Shown here piece after piece: positions 25,841 to 37,820 of a DNA stretch of 64,000 bases (its first letter is position 1; the number at the start of each line of letters is the position of its first letter). The notes under the pieces were generated by a model. The model had not been told where the DNA came from. It did not search any database and saw only the letters and a program-made list of their open reading frames with translations. A program made the position numbers and the translations under genes. Source of the stretch: Posidonia oceanica (Eukaryota; Streptophyta; Magnoliopsida; Alismatales; Posidoniaceae); contig JAZBRS010000013.1 of NCBI GenBank assembly GCA_037176725.1, positions 6,885,001-6,949,000 of the forward strand. Direction: 5' to 3'.

Positions 25841-27134
25841 TTTGACCTCATGAGAAATCAGGTTGACCCCATTTTAAATTGTAATTTGAGACATAAGAGT
25901 CAGTTGACTCATTCCAAGGTCTTTGGGCTACATAATTGAATTGTTCAAATCTATATCTAACTTGATTCATTGGATACTCCTTCAACATATGAATATCTAT
26001 CTCTTAGGGTTCAGGATGAGTATTTTAATTCTTCAGACATTTTTAAATTATTGGGTTCAAATTTGAAAGTGAAATTTCTAACCTAAATTAGTGTAACCGA
26101 CTGACACAGATTGGAGATGACGAAACCCTAAAGAAGATGAGAAAATTCTAAAATATGAGAAATGAAATCCTGATTCTATAGATAGGAGAGATGAAGAAAA
26201 CTAATCTAACACACAATTCAAAGAAGTCCTAGAAATAAGGTTGACCTAAAAAAATAGCTAGACAACTCCTAACTTCCAAGTTAACCTTCGAGATTCTCAA
26301 ATCAAAATTCTCTAACCTAATTGGCCAGATTAGTGGAGAAAAGTAGGAGACTCCCCGTGCTTGAGCAACAGATCTAATTAAATAACCACTTGCCTTTTAA
26401 GGTGTAACCTTATGAACCACTTTTCTAGACACCTAGTAGGAAAAGAATTTTTTATTTGATTCACCCTTAGACTCCCTTGTCCTATTGAGTTCGAATCATA
26501 GGAGCCAATGTCTACTTGATTTTAATTTAGACTTGGGTCAATGCTTTGTGCTTGATATTATTTTTTTGGGCTAAAGAAGGGTAATGAAATCCCCACCTTA
26601 TTTTGTATTATGAGTTATGTCCTTAGGTACTTTGGTATATGATATATAATCAATGATGCACAAACAAGTTGTTCTCTCCTACAAACTACGTGCTTTAATA
26701 TATAAGAAATTGAGATAAAAGCACATACCTTTCCTCTAGCAATCTCCAACAATAAAATTTAAATTTCAAAAATAGAAAATCTATATCTAGATGCACAAGA
26801 TATGATGCATGTCCTAGAAAGTAGGTTTCTATCTTATGAATTTTTGAATTTAAGTTCAACTTTAAATAACTCTTTTAAAAAAAATCAATATCAAGAAAAA
26901 TCCAACAAAATATATAAATCAGATAATAATTGGGATAATCTTGAAAAATTCAAGGAAATTTATCACAAATTTTGAGAAGTAATGAACTTACTTGGATTTT
27001 TTTTTTCACTCCTCCAATCCTTGTTTTATATACTTCAAACCCAAATAAAAAAGTATCTTTTTTTTTCAATTTTGTTTTAGATAAAACAAAAATAAAGAAA
27101 TAACTGACAATAAATCAATGTTATGAAACACTAT

Positions 27135-27152
27135 TCTCCGGCAACGGCGCCA
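27135..27152 (-). promoter_or_regulatory. Primer binding site, tRNA-Asp type
   Basis: The minus strand reads TGGCGCCGTTGCCGGAGA six bases after the end of the 5' LTR. This is the Athila-type PBS and the strongest lineage marker in the element. Confidence 0.9.
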
Positions 27153-27158
27153 AAAACT

Positions 27159-27729
27159 TGATGTGAAAAATTTTAATTAACCACAAGTACACGGTGTACT
27201 ATGTAGCACAAAGGCAAATACAGGTCGATCCCACAGAGAATAGAGTTTCAAAAACATTGATTGTTGGAGACAAATCCGAGTAAAAAAGATAAAAATTAGA
27301 TTTCAAATACAAGATATTTCCAAATGATAAATGTGACAGTCAAAGATTGGGTCAGTATTATCTTGATCGGGCGCCTAAGAGGTGCCGGATGCGCATTCGG
27401 GTGCCTGGAAGGCGTCCACGTCATTCCGGATGATCTCCAACTTAGTCAATCTATTAGCTTATCTTTCTCTTAGTATTTACGCATGTGGAAAACGTGTATT
27501 TGACCTCTCTACATATCTAGAAAATTCTTTTCTCTTCTCCTTTAAAATATCCTTGACTGGATTTGAATTCCTTTTTATCTTTTATTCTTTTCTCTTCCTT
27601 CTTTTTCTCAATTCTTTTCAGGTCCTCAGGTTCCTACAAAATTTACACAAAACACCTCGAATAACATTATTTATATACATTAATCAATAAATATAGGACA
27701 TAAAATATGTATGAATCATGAGTTAATCA
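27159..27729 (-). mobile_element. 5' LTR of the Athila element, internally deleted
   Basis: Same ends as the 3' LTR (TGATGTG and GAGTTAATCA on the plus strand) but only 571 bp long. The sequence jumps from the block near GATCCCACAGAGAATAGAG directly to GAGACAAATCCGAG. About 0.7 kb that is present in the 3' LTR is missing. Confidence 0.85.
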
Positions 27730-27859
27730 ACAGACGGTAAAAGTAATACCCATTCTGGACATGCACTATCGCCCAATACTGTCACAAATAGAAGAAGAAA
27801 CAGTCAGAATGGCATTTGAACAGGCAGTATTTATTAAATGAATAAATTAAAATTCTTAC

Positions 27860-28764
27860 CATGAATAGGGGGTATAAACCAACATAAAAGCGGCATGCCA
27901 GCCGCACAACGTCGTCCAGACCGTAGAGCAGCCAAGTGTAGCTGGCTCCACCCCAGTCGTAGAGGTCCAGCCACTCAAGGTCAGCTAGGTATATCAACCA
28001 GTCCACATGGACGCAATAGCCGGATGTGTCGCAAAAAATCAAGAAAATCAACTCCAGTAGAAAATGCTGCAGCACGAACTCGGCCTCCAGCGAACCGGGT
28101 GCCGGATCGGTCTAGATCTCTGTTCACTGTTGCAACCATGAAAACTGAAAGCTGTACTTTGATATGTTGTTCTTGGAAGGCTCCCTACCGAGCAAACTGG
28201 GAACCATGACGAAGCCCTGGGTCGTCTTCCCAACGATCGGCTCTCTGCCAAACCACAAACCAGTCAGCAAAGCCCAATGCTCTGGCAGCACGGTCATTTC
28301 CCCGTACGGGAAATGAAAGGTATGTGTCTCATGCCGCCAATGCTCTGTTAAGGCACGGAAAAATAAATAGTGCCCGTGGATAGCTAGAATGCGTAGCAAG
28401 TTGCCAAAAGGGGTGCGATGCAATAAGAACTCCCGCAGAAACTTGGGAAGACGGTGGAAATACTCCAACATGGGCGTCCAATGACACCACATTGTCCTCC
28501 CAGCATCTCTGGCCTGCAAACAAGACAGAGGACGTCAGAAATCTTGCAATTAACAGGAAAGCACAACTAATTGCTAGACATGGCAAGAACACCAACCTGG
28601 AAGCCATCCTGCTCGCAAATGTGCGTGGGATCAAGTAAACAGCCCCCAAAATTCCTCGCTTTCTGCAAAATAGCAATTTTGAAAGTCAGATCTGTCTCTC
28701 GCCGTGCATAAAAAGAAATTGGGATTTCAGAAACAAAACCGAGATGTACCTCCTCTGGAATCAC
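27860..28764 (-). pseudogene. Plant-mobile-domain (PMD) gene, N-terminal and core exons
   Basis: The minus-strand exons contain the PMD signature: HWRHETHTFHFPYGEMTVL followed by PEHWALLTGLWFGREP, and in the next exon DTSGYCVHVDWLIYLADL and YDWGGASYTWLLYGL. PMD proteins are plant-specific, related to MAIN/MAIL1 and frequently transposon-borne, and their biochemical role is uncertain. A donor GTAAG follows the core exon at 27859. The remaining exons lie at 19541-20693, beyond the Athila insertion. A frame shift or small intron separates the two exons near 28075-28135. The 5' end is not resolved. Confidence 0.7.
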
Positions 28765-30180
28765 TGGCAGAGTTGGCTAAGCAACGCTCGAAGTATCCCT
28801 CAATGCACGTTACCTCGAGGCACTCTAGGTCAGTGTCCTCGAGCCTGAAGAGCCACTCCCAGACGCACGAGAGCTAGAGGCATCCTGACTCAGTGTCCTC
28901 AAGCCAAAAGGACCACCCCTCGACACCTGGGAACCCTCACCAATAGAGCCGCGATCAGACTACAGAATAGAAAGCAGAATTCAGAATATATTACAGGCAC
29001 ATGGTGTAAACAAGTGTAAAGCACAGTCAAAGGGTATGCAGTGGCGATAATTAGACAAGCAGACATTACAGGCAAAGGCGCAGCAGGGATATTACACACA
29101 AACAGACATGCCAGAAATCACAACGCGGTACGGCCAATCCGGTAAAAGCACAATAACAGTCAATGTGGAGCACTATATTTCATGCCAACACTAAACAATG
29201 CTTCATGGAATACAGAATAATATTTTACACGGCATACAAGCAAAAGGCAGTGCTCCACGTGGCATGCAAGCACAGGTGTATTGCAAAAAAAAGAAATCAC
29301 TGTAAATTGCAAGAATGTGCTTAAATCAGGCATTACCACTGTTAGTCAGGCAAGAAACAGGGAATTTTATACAAACCCAGCCATTTACAGTGCAAAAACA
29401 AAAAAACAAAAACAAAGAAAAGATTCGGCTGAGAATATCGTGCAAATTCAATCAGTGCAATTTTGTTATGCAAACTCAGTCGATGCAAAGTCATTATGCT
29501 AATACAGTGTTAAATCAGGACAGAGCAAGCAAACGACCATTCCGGTCGTCCCACTCCGGCCGAGCCACCCACACCGCCGGAGCCCGCACTATCGAAGCCC
29601 CACGGCGGCGTTTCCACGCCACCACCGGCCTCCCTGCGCGCAGGCTCAGACCAGCCATCACCGGCAGGCTCGCAGCCGCTGACAAGCGCACCGCTCTCGC
29701 CGTCGACACTCGACTACGACCAGAGCACGAGAGACAGGAGAAAAACTTGCGGAGGAAGGGGAGGAGAGCATACCATTTCGCACTGTCACCGGAATCAACC
29801 GCCGCTGCCTCACGCACCCGAGCCCTTCCGCCACACACCGCCGCACGCACTCGAGCCCTTTCGCCGTTGCACGCCGCCACCTCTTCACGTCGCCGCCTCG
29901 CACCTGCTTCTCAGAGCAACTGCCGCCGCCAAGACGAGGAGGAAGGAGGAGAGATGAGAAGGGGCACAGGGGAGAAGAAACAGAGACAGAGGGGCATGTA
30001 GGGTTTTATTTGCCCAAATGTTAGTTTGAATGAAAATGTGAAACGCATGAAGCAATTGACGCAATAAAGTATGCAAAAAAATCAAAGGAAGGAGGAAGGA
30101 GGTGAACATTTGCAAGCCGTTACATATATGGGGCCCACCTGTGGTGTTAAGCTCCTCCATCATTCCGAGACAACAACTCC
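28765..30180. other. 5' region of the PMD pseudogene, GC-rich in part
   Basis: Between 29520 and 29960 the sequence is GC-rich and gives Arg/Ala-rich open frames on both strands that match nothing. Read on the minus strand, about 30000-29880 resembles a CT-rich 5' UTR. This is most likely the promoter and leader of the PMD-type element gene. Confidence 0.35.
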
Positions 30181-30455
30181 CGCCTCAGGTTGAATTCGTA
30201 TCTACGGTTTAAAGTGTAATTTATCTAGTAAAATTGTAGTAGCACTCTTGACTTTTGCAATATGACACTAATGTTCCTCTACTCGACAGAAATTGTTGTG
30301 AGCTCCCCAAGTCTATTGATATTGTCAGAAAACAACTCAGGTCGGCAGAATTGCTCCAAAGTCCTTACAGTTCCGCAAAATTGCGCACAAGCCCCTTACT
30401 TTTGCAGGAACGTCGGAATCACCTCTCGTATTCAGCAGAGTTCCAGTTATGCCTG
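30181..30455. other. Left half of a repeat split by the solo LTR
   Basis: Phrases of the type GCAGAATTGC...AAGTCC, TTCCGCAAAATTGCGC and AAGCCCCTTAC recur. The same texture resumes at 33811 after the solo LTR. A host repeat of unknown class was interrupted. Confidence 0.5.
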
Positions 30456-33400
30456 TGTAGACATCCTATTTTAACAACCTGGAAGTTGGTGGTTTCTCCT
30501 GTAGGTTTGCTTATACTCTGGGATGGCTCTCTTTTTCAGACTAACCCATTTCAACCCAAAATCAAATCTAAAACCCCACCTAAACCCCAAAACCATCATC
30601 CAAGCCTTTTACACTACTTTAAACCCTTCTTAAGCCCAAGCTCAAGTCCATTTCGGCCTTTGGCCTCCTGGACATGTTGAACGCTGGCACGGGCAGCGTC
30701 CAACGTTGGACGCGCTCTGTGCTAGCGTACAACGTTGGACGCGTTCTGTACCAGCGTCCAACGACCCGGGAGCTGCAGCGGCTGCTCCGCCACCCTCGGC
30801 TCACCTCCCGTCCACTCCACCGCCCGCACGCACTTACTACCCGTCCTCTCATCCACTCCAAGCCATCCATTACCTTCCAAGCCGAAGTAACTCCACTTAC
30901 TAGCCGTCTTCTCCGCCCTAGCCCCTTTCCCGCTCACTCCACCCTCACTGCCACCGCCACTGGATTCTCTGCCACCAGCGACTTCGGCGACCTTTTGGCA
31001 AGCCCATGCCCTTCGCCTGCCATGCCTCATGGCCTCCCCTCACACCCAAGCCTGCCACAGCCTTGCCACGACCTGCCAAAGTCTCTGGAACCACCCATGC
31101 AATCCAAACAAAACCATTGCCAAACAGCCTTCTTCCCAGGAACACCCAGCACACCAGAGCGATTCCCTTCACAATTCAACCATTCCCGGAGCTAGAGCAA
31201 ACTCCCACGACCCCTCTCGACCTTCCAACAACCTCTCCCAAGCCCCCAGCATGCCAAGCAAGCTTGCCGCAGCAGCCTCGCCGCTATCTTCCGCAACGCC
31301 GGTCGCAAGCGCAAACACGCCGTTCCAGGCCACAACCAGGTAGGTTCTCACTTCCCTTAGCTAGTGCACGTATGTAGTAGCATGATAGGATAGCTAGCAC
31401 ACATGCACGCCACCTTGATTGGCCGGAATTAGCCCGGCCTCTGGCAGTGAGGTGGAGGAGATGGGTGGCCCGATCTGGCCATCCATTTCTAGCTCCGAAC
31501 ACATGGGCATGTTCGTCTCGTCCCCCTCTTGCTTCTTGGATCCTTAAGTTCTAGTTTTGGATCGATCTTAGCATCGATTGGGCTGGAGGTTTGCTCGACT
31601 CGTTGGACGTCTCATCTGGAGCGTCCAACGTTGGACTTGCCCTGAGGCAGCATCCAACGACCTGCAGTTCTATTTGCTTGCCTTCCCCTTTTATTTTGCT
31701 TCTGTGATGCTTTAGCTTGCATGCTTGGCTGCTGCTTTGTTCTAGCATGTTCTCTTCATGTTTCTAGATGCCATGCTAGGTTTGGATTCATGTTTCTTGC
31801 CCTAGTTTAGCCTGCCGTTTTCTTGGGTGTTGGATGCTTGAATGCACGCGTTCAACGTTGGCCGTTGTGCTTTCAGCGTCTAACACCCTGTATGCATGCT
31901 TGCCCCTTTTTGCTAAGCCTTGCTCCTATTTCACTGTAGTTTGATTGTTCCTTCTTGTGCATGACTGTTTCAAGCTTGCTTTCATGCCTCTAGATGCCAT
32001 GCCATGCTTAATATAATGCTCTGATCTTTGGTTTAAATTCGTACTTGATCTGCTATCTGTCTGTGTTGAACGCTGGGGGCTTCAGCGTCCTACGTTGGAC
32101 GCTGCTGCTACCAGCGTCTAACGTCGCTACTCATTTACTTTGGTTTTAAGTGTTTGCATGATGCTCTGATTCATATGTTTGCATGATTTCTATGCTTGTA
32201 TGCTTGTTTAGCCTTCATAGCAATTGCTCCTCAGCTTTTATAGATCATATGCCAGTTTTATGCAGAGTTTTTGCTTGTTTGTGCCTCCCAGTGCGTTGGA
32301 CGCTGGTTCAGCTCGTGTCCAATGCTCTGGTTGAGCTTTCTTCTTTGCATGCCTTGCAGATGTTGTTTTTCTTGGATTTTCTCATATCCTATGCTTGCAT
32401 GTTTAGCCTATGCCTGCTTACAGTAGTCCAAATGCATGCTTACATATTTTGTTCATCATCTGTATGCCGATTGCCTTGCTGTCCTTTGGCCTGTGTTGGA
32501 CGCCAGTCTCTCTGGCGTCTAACGTTGGATGCCATGCCTTCGGGCGTCCAACACCCTGCTTGTTTAGAATGCTGATCTTTGCTTGCATCTTGCTCTGAAT
32601 CTGCTTCTGGTTTGTTGTCCTGTTTGCCCTGCATGTCATGCACCTATTCTACTGCATTTCTGCATCTACATCGCATTCATATAGCTAGAATGCATCTTTT
32701 TTTAAAAAACTGCATGCTGTCTGCCTCCAGCCGGTGTTGGACGCCAACAATGCCAGCGTCCAACGTTGGACGTAGCTATTGCAGCGTCCAACGCTTGCAG
32801 TTGGCTGAACCTGATTTTAAGACGCCGATTTGGTTTCATTCGCCGTTTTCCGTGTTTTGTTGCTTCTTATACGTACTGCTACCCCCATGCATGCTACTTG
32901 ACCCCTGTTTTGGTTTTGCACCTTGCCTTGCACGCTTTCTCTTGGTTTTCGCCCCAGATTCGCTTTCACTTTCTCTTTTGCATGTTGCTCACTTGCATTG
33001 TTTCCGCGCTTTTGCATCGTTTCCCACACTCTCGCATCGTTTTCCACGCTCTCACATCGTTTCTCGTGCTTGCATCGATTTCCGCGCTTTTGCATCATTT
33101 CTCGTGCTTGCGTCGTTTTCCGCGCTTTATCATTGTTTTCCGCACTCGCACCGTTTTCTGCGCTCGCTTTGATTTATCCCTTGTATGTCACTTGCATTGC
33201 CTGGTTTTCCCCGCAGTTTTGTTTTATCGCCTGCATTTGCATTAGGGCTATGATGCTTACTGCTTGGGAGTTCTCACGAATTAGGGTTCGCCCAGTTCGG
33301 AACACTAGCAGCGCTGCTGAGCACATAGATAACACGTTTATTTTCCATGCATAGCAATCAGTCATTCATTGCATTTATGCATTAGGCAAGCATCTTCCTG

Positions 33401-33810
33401 CATTAGCGAGCGAGATTGCCTAAGAAAGACCGACTCTCGGACGTATCGGGGGTGCCTAACACCTTCTCCGTGCGTAATAGGAGTCCTTGCCCTTTCTCTT
33501 GGCCCGCAATGACCTTTTCCTTCATCCTAGGCACGAGTCATAGCATAGCATCGCATTGTATTGCATCGCATCTCTTTGCATCCGGTTTTGCATGTCTTTT
33601 CATGCATTATCCTCGGTTTTCCTTGTCTCCGAACTTAATAGACCTGGTGGCAACTCCGATTTGTCTTATCATTTCTTTTTCTTCTTTTTGCTAGCATTTT
33701 CGAGTTAAGTTTCTTTCCTCGGATCTTGCCGCATATAGTGAGCATATTTTGATCGGTGCACGCGAGCTTTGGCATCGTGCATGGACGATAAGAATTTCAG
33801 GATTACTACA
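30456..33810 (+). mobile_element. Solo LTR (3355 bp) of the TGTAGACACC/ATTACTACA family, TSD GCCTG
   Basis: It begins TGTAGACATCC, ends AGGATTACTACA and is flanked by perfect GCCTG pentamers (30451-30455, 33811-33815). It carries the family block GGGTGCCTAACACC (33424-33488) and seven hairpin modules of the TTGGACGC type between 30675 and 32793. A degenerate array of about 20-22 bp period with TTGCATCGTTTTCC lies at 33000-33170. The terminal 200 bp match the ends of the other family LTRs (GTGCATGGACGAT..., GGCAACTCCGATTTGTC). No internal sequence remains. Confidence 0.93.
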
Positions 33811-34884
33811 GCCTGTCACGAATGCGAGGAATACCCATCAGCACTCACCGCACTGCAAATGCCCCAGAGTAGGCAGCAAAGCAGCAGAACTTAGTAGAAT
33901 TGCAGAATATTCCCACTAGTCCAAGGAAACTGCAAATAAGCTCCTAACTTTTGCAGAAGCATCAAATCTGCCCCAATCTCGGGCAGAACCTTAGCAAAGC
34001 ACCTCAAAGTCATGAGGATGCTTCCGTAAGGCCTCGCCAGGTTGCAAAAGTAATGAACAACAAGAAGAAACCGCAGTGCAAGGAAAATTGTAGAAAAGCC
34101 CCTATAGTTTTTAGAATACCAGAGCCACCTCAGATTGATGCCAGAATTGCTCAGAATGTTTTCCAAGCAGAGGACTCAACCACAGCATCCATCAATTGCC
34201 CCCAAGTTAGGCAGAGCTGCCATGCACCCCTAGTTGGGAAAATTACACTAATGCCCCTATCTTTCCGTGAAGCTGCGGAATGCCCCCTTCAGCGCTCTAC
34301 GCAATTGCAAGCATACTCATAAAGTGACCCTCAGCCTGGTGCATCCTTCAGAGCGTGCTGCAATCAAGCAGAAGCGCTATGAGCACTGTAGCAAGGTAAA
34401 TTGCAAATGCACCCCTCCAAAGCAATTACGGATTCCTTGGAGCAATAGGCGAGCTACTGAGCAGCCAGGCAGAAATCCGCAACACCCCTATGGAACTACA
34501 GCATGCCTCATCACCTTGCCAGCTTAGCGGAATGGCCAACTGCCCCCCATGATCCTACAGAAGCCGCAAAATGCTCCTTTGGGTGATGTGATTGCAGCAA
34601 ACAAACAACTGGCAGATCTGTCGTATGCCTCTCCTAAGAACCATGACAAGACATACACCCCCGGCAAAGTCATGAATCCAGCACATAGCATAGCGGAAGC
34701 AAACCCTAGCCAGGAATAGAATCATGGCAAACGACAGCCTGCCCCCAACACATAGCTTAGCAACAGGACACTCCCTGCGAGTGCCACAACGCATCTGCTT
34801 GCTCACTGGCTCTAGAGGCAGAGCAGAAGTCCAAAGATGCCCCCACATTCAACCAGGTATGATATTCAACCTACTTTCGAGTTT
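33811..34884. other. Right half of the split repeat
   Basis: A degenerate succession of phrases such as TTGCAGAA, GCCCC and TTTTGCAGAAGC, continuing the sequence interrupted at 30455. No gene is seen. It passes into the 77-bp array, so it may be part of the 3' untranslated region of a plus-oriented retroelement. Confidence 0.4.
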
Positions 34885-35700
34885 GCCTTCCTCGCGACTT
34901 CGTCCAGGCAGACGAAGTTCCGCTTGCTTGTTTCCTCATGCCAAGTGGTCGAGGACAAGTTTGTCTTCTCGCGACTTCATTTGGGTGAACGAAGTCCCGC
35001 TTGCTTGTTTTCTCGTGCCGGTTGGTCAAGGACAAGTTTGTCTTCTTGCAACTTCGTCCAGGCGGACAAAGTCCCGCTTGCTTTTTTCCTCGTACTAGGT
35101 GGTCGAGGACAAGTTTGCCTTCCTTGCGACTTCGTCTAGGTGAACAAAGTCCCGCTAGCTTGTTTCCTCATGTCGGGCGGTCGAGGACAAGTATACCTTT
35201 CTCGCGACTTCGTCCCGGTGGACGAAGTCCCGCTTGCTTGTTTCCTTGTGCCGGGCGGTTGAGGTCAAGTTTGCCTTCTCGTGACTTCATCCGGGTAGAC
35301 GAAGTCCCGCTTGCTTGTTTCCTCGTGTCGAGCAGTCGAGGACAAGTTTGTCTTCTTGCAACTTCATCCGGACGGACAAAGTCCTGCTTCCTTGTTTCCT
35401 CGTGCTGGACGATCGAGGACAAGTTTGTCTTCTTGCGACCTCGTCAGGGTGAACGAAGTCTTGCTTCCTTGTTTCCTCGTGCCGGGCGGTCGAGGACAGG
35501 TTTGCCTTCTCGCGAGAACAAGTCGAGGACAAGTCTTGCTTTTCCCGCGACTTCATTTAGGCAGACGAAGTCCCGTTGGTTTGGTGCCTCGTGCTGGACG
35601 GACGAGGACCGGCTTGCCTCCTTTCGCGCGACCTCGCTCCGAGCGAGCGAAGTCCTACTTGCTTGGTGTCTCGATCTGGGCAGACGAGGACCAATTTTCC
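34885..35700 (+). repeat. 77-bp tandem array, about 10 copies, each with a hairpin
   Basis: The anchor CGCGACTTC recurs at 34893, 34970 and 35047 and onward, a 77-bp period. Each monomer contains GACTTCGTC, a spacer of about six bases, and GACGAAGTC, a clear inverted repeat, followed by CCGCTTGCTTGTTTCCTCGTG and GTCGAGGACAAG. Because 77 is not a multiple of three, the long open frames across it are accidental. Plant Tat/Ogre elements are known for such arrays in their 3' untranslated regions. Confidence 0.93.
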
Positions 35701-36179
35701 TCTTTTGCTCGGGCTAGCAGTCCTAACTACTCGGTTGACCACCGTCAAAGTGTCTACTCGGGCTGGCAGCCCTAACTGCCTAGTTGATACCCGTCAAACT
35801 GTCTAGCCCTCTTCTCGATGCTAGGAGCGTTTCACCTACCCCCTGGTATCTTTCTCTCGATACGAGGGGCATCTTATTCACTGCCCTATAGTATCACCCC
35901 CTTCCTTCTGGACTGGTATCCCTAACTACCCCGATGTCATCCGTTATAATGTCTGCTGGCGCCTATTTTCCGAGTTGATAGTCCAAACTATCCGGTGATG
36001 AGCCCGTCAACTTATCAAGCCCCTCATCATTGCATAGCATTTTGTTGCATGTCATCGCATCCCATTGCACTCCTGCATCCAGCATCACATGCTAGGCAGC
36101 CGCATCAATATCGCACACTCCGCTTGTGTCCCCAGCAGAGCATCAGCATGCATTACATTAGCATTGCTTAGAGCCGCGT
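35701..36179 (+). mobile_element. 3' untranslated part of a plus-oriented Tat/Ogre-like internal region
   Basis: Phrases such as CAGCCCTAACTGCC, TTGATACCCGTCAAACTGTC and CTATCCGGTGATGAGCCCGTC are reverse complements of those in the minus-oriented internal regions at 57060-57200 and 63240-63400. The segment continues after the nested insertion at 45580 and runs to a PPT at 45736-45752. Confidence 0.6.
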
Positions 36180-37285
36180 TGTAACGACCTGTCCAGTCGC
36201 TACCTCTCAACCTAACCAGACTTTTTTTTTCATTTTTATCTTTTATTAGCATTTATGAACTACAAAGCTAAATTCTCACGATGCAATAAGCAACAATAAA
36301 TAAACTAACTTACTTACCCAGAAACCTCGATGTGTGGTAGCATGACTTCTCCTATGTGCACTAGCAAGCGAACAACACCTATCCTGCACCTGCGAAAACA
36401 CGCAAACCAAAGCACACGTGAGTGACCAGACAAAACGGTCATCCAGCACACACCCCACCTAAACCACTCAACCAACAATGCTGAGGGAGTCGGCGTAATC
36501 ACACCACAGCAAACAAACACGGGCATCCCACCTGGATGCCACCACAGCACAACAGGGCAGCACAATAATACCCGGTGTAGTAATCCCGCTGTTCAGATCG
36601 TCCATGCACACTGCCAAAAGCTCGTGTGCACCAATCGGAATCAGGCTCACTATAAGCGGCCATGTCCGAGGAGGAAAGCTCAACTCGAAAACACTTGAAA
36701 CAGAGGAGAAAAGATAATAAGAGAAGAAGATAAGACAATTCAGAGTCGCCACCGTGTCTATTATCGAGAGACAAGGAAAATCGAGGAAATGCATGGATTA
36801 ACACGCAAAACCAAGCAAAGGATGCAATGCAAAGCATTGCAAAGGAAAACAAATGCAAATGAATGCAAATGATATGACTCATGCCTAGGATAAGGGCAAT
36901 ATGGTCATTACGGGCCAAAAGACTGGGCAAGGACTCCTGTTACGTGCAAGGAAGGTGTTAGGCACCCCCGACACGCCCGAGAATCGGTCTTTCTAGGCTT
37001 ACACTCGCATACGCAGGGAAATGCAGGTTTGAATGCCTAAGTGCCAATGAATGCCTGAATGAATGCTCAAAGGTGTGCTCTAAGTGATGGGATGCAATGC
37101 AGGGAAGTAAACGTGCAATCTAAGTGCTCAGTAACGCTGTCTGTGTTCCGAACTGGTCGAAACCTGGCTCGTGAGAACTCCAGAGAGTAAGCATCACTGC
37201 CCTATATGCAAATGTAAGCGAAAAAAGCAAAACGGCGGTAAAACCAAGCAATGCGGGTGACATGCAAGAGAAAATAGCATAAAAC

Positions 37286-37820
37286 ACGCAAAACAATGCG
37301 AGAAACGGGAGCGGCACGCGAAACGATGCAAGAAAACAGGATCGGCACGCAAAATAGTGCTAGAAAACAAAGCGGCACGTGGAACGGTGCAAGAAACAAG
37401 AGCGGCATGCGAAATGGTGCAAAAAACAGAAGCGGCACGCGAAACGGTGTAAAAAACAAGAGCGACACGCAAAACGGTGCGAGAAAACAAAGCCAACATG
37501 CGAAGCGGTGCAAGAAACAGAAATGGCACACGAAACAGTGCAGAAAACAAAGCGAGCACGCGAAGCGGTGCCAAAGACAGAGCGGGCACGCAAAACGGTG
37601 CGAAAAAACAGAAGTGGCACGCGAAACGGTACGAGAAACAGAAGCGGCACGCGAAACGGTGCAAGAAAGCAAAGCGGGCACGCAAAACGGTGCCAAAGAC
37701 AGAGTTGGGCACGCAAAACGGTGCTAAAAGGAATGCGGGCACGCAAAACGGTGTAAGAACAAAGCAGGCACGCAAAACGGTGCCAAAACAAAGCGGGCAC
37801 GCAAAACGGTGCCAAAGCAG
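37286..37820 (-). repeat. 30-bp tandem array inside the LTR
   Basis: About 17 units of GCACGCAAAACGGTGCAAGA type, period about 30 bp with small length changes. The sense strand (minus) stays open for 346 codons over 38234-37194, giving a ten-residue repeat rich in Phe, Cys, Leu and Pro (FACPLCF..HR). The homologous array in the LTR at 50141-56004 lies at 55015-55314 in the sense orientation. Confidence 0.92.

Larger units (their letters stand above)
20694..27729 (-). mobile_element. Athila-type Ty3/gypsy element, pol deleted, LTRs unequal
   Basis: Read on the minus strand the order is 5' LTR (27729-27159), PBS, remnant internal region, PPT and 3' LTR (23623-20694). The PBS TGGCGCCGTTGCCGGAG (tRNA-Asp type) and the PPT GGTATGGGGGTGTT are characteristic of Athila. 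The internal region is only about 3.5 kb and keeps a gag remnant but no protease, RT, RNase H or integrase. The flanking pentamers (GCAGC left, ACAGA right) match at only three of five positions, so the TSD is decayed or absent. It splits the PMD pseudogene. Confidence 0.87.

Noticed and set aside
29315..30001. 228-codon Arg/Ala-rich ORF and its antisense partners
   Set aside because: GC-rich DNA open on both strands, with no domain. More likely the leader and promoter of the PMD-type gene.
35001..35775. Long plus-strand ORFs over the 77-bp array
   Set aside because: The monomer length is not a multiple of three, so each repeat is read in a different frame. This is not a repeat protein.
37286..37820. 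CRISPR-like array
   Set aside because: Regular 30-bp period without unique spacers, in a plant LTR.
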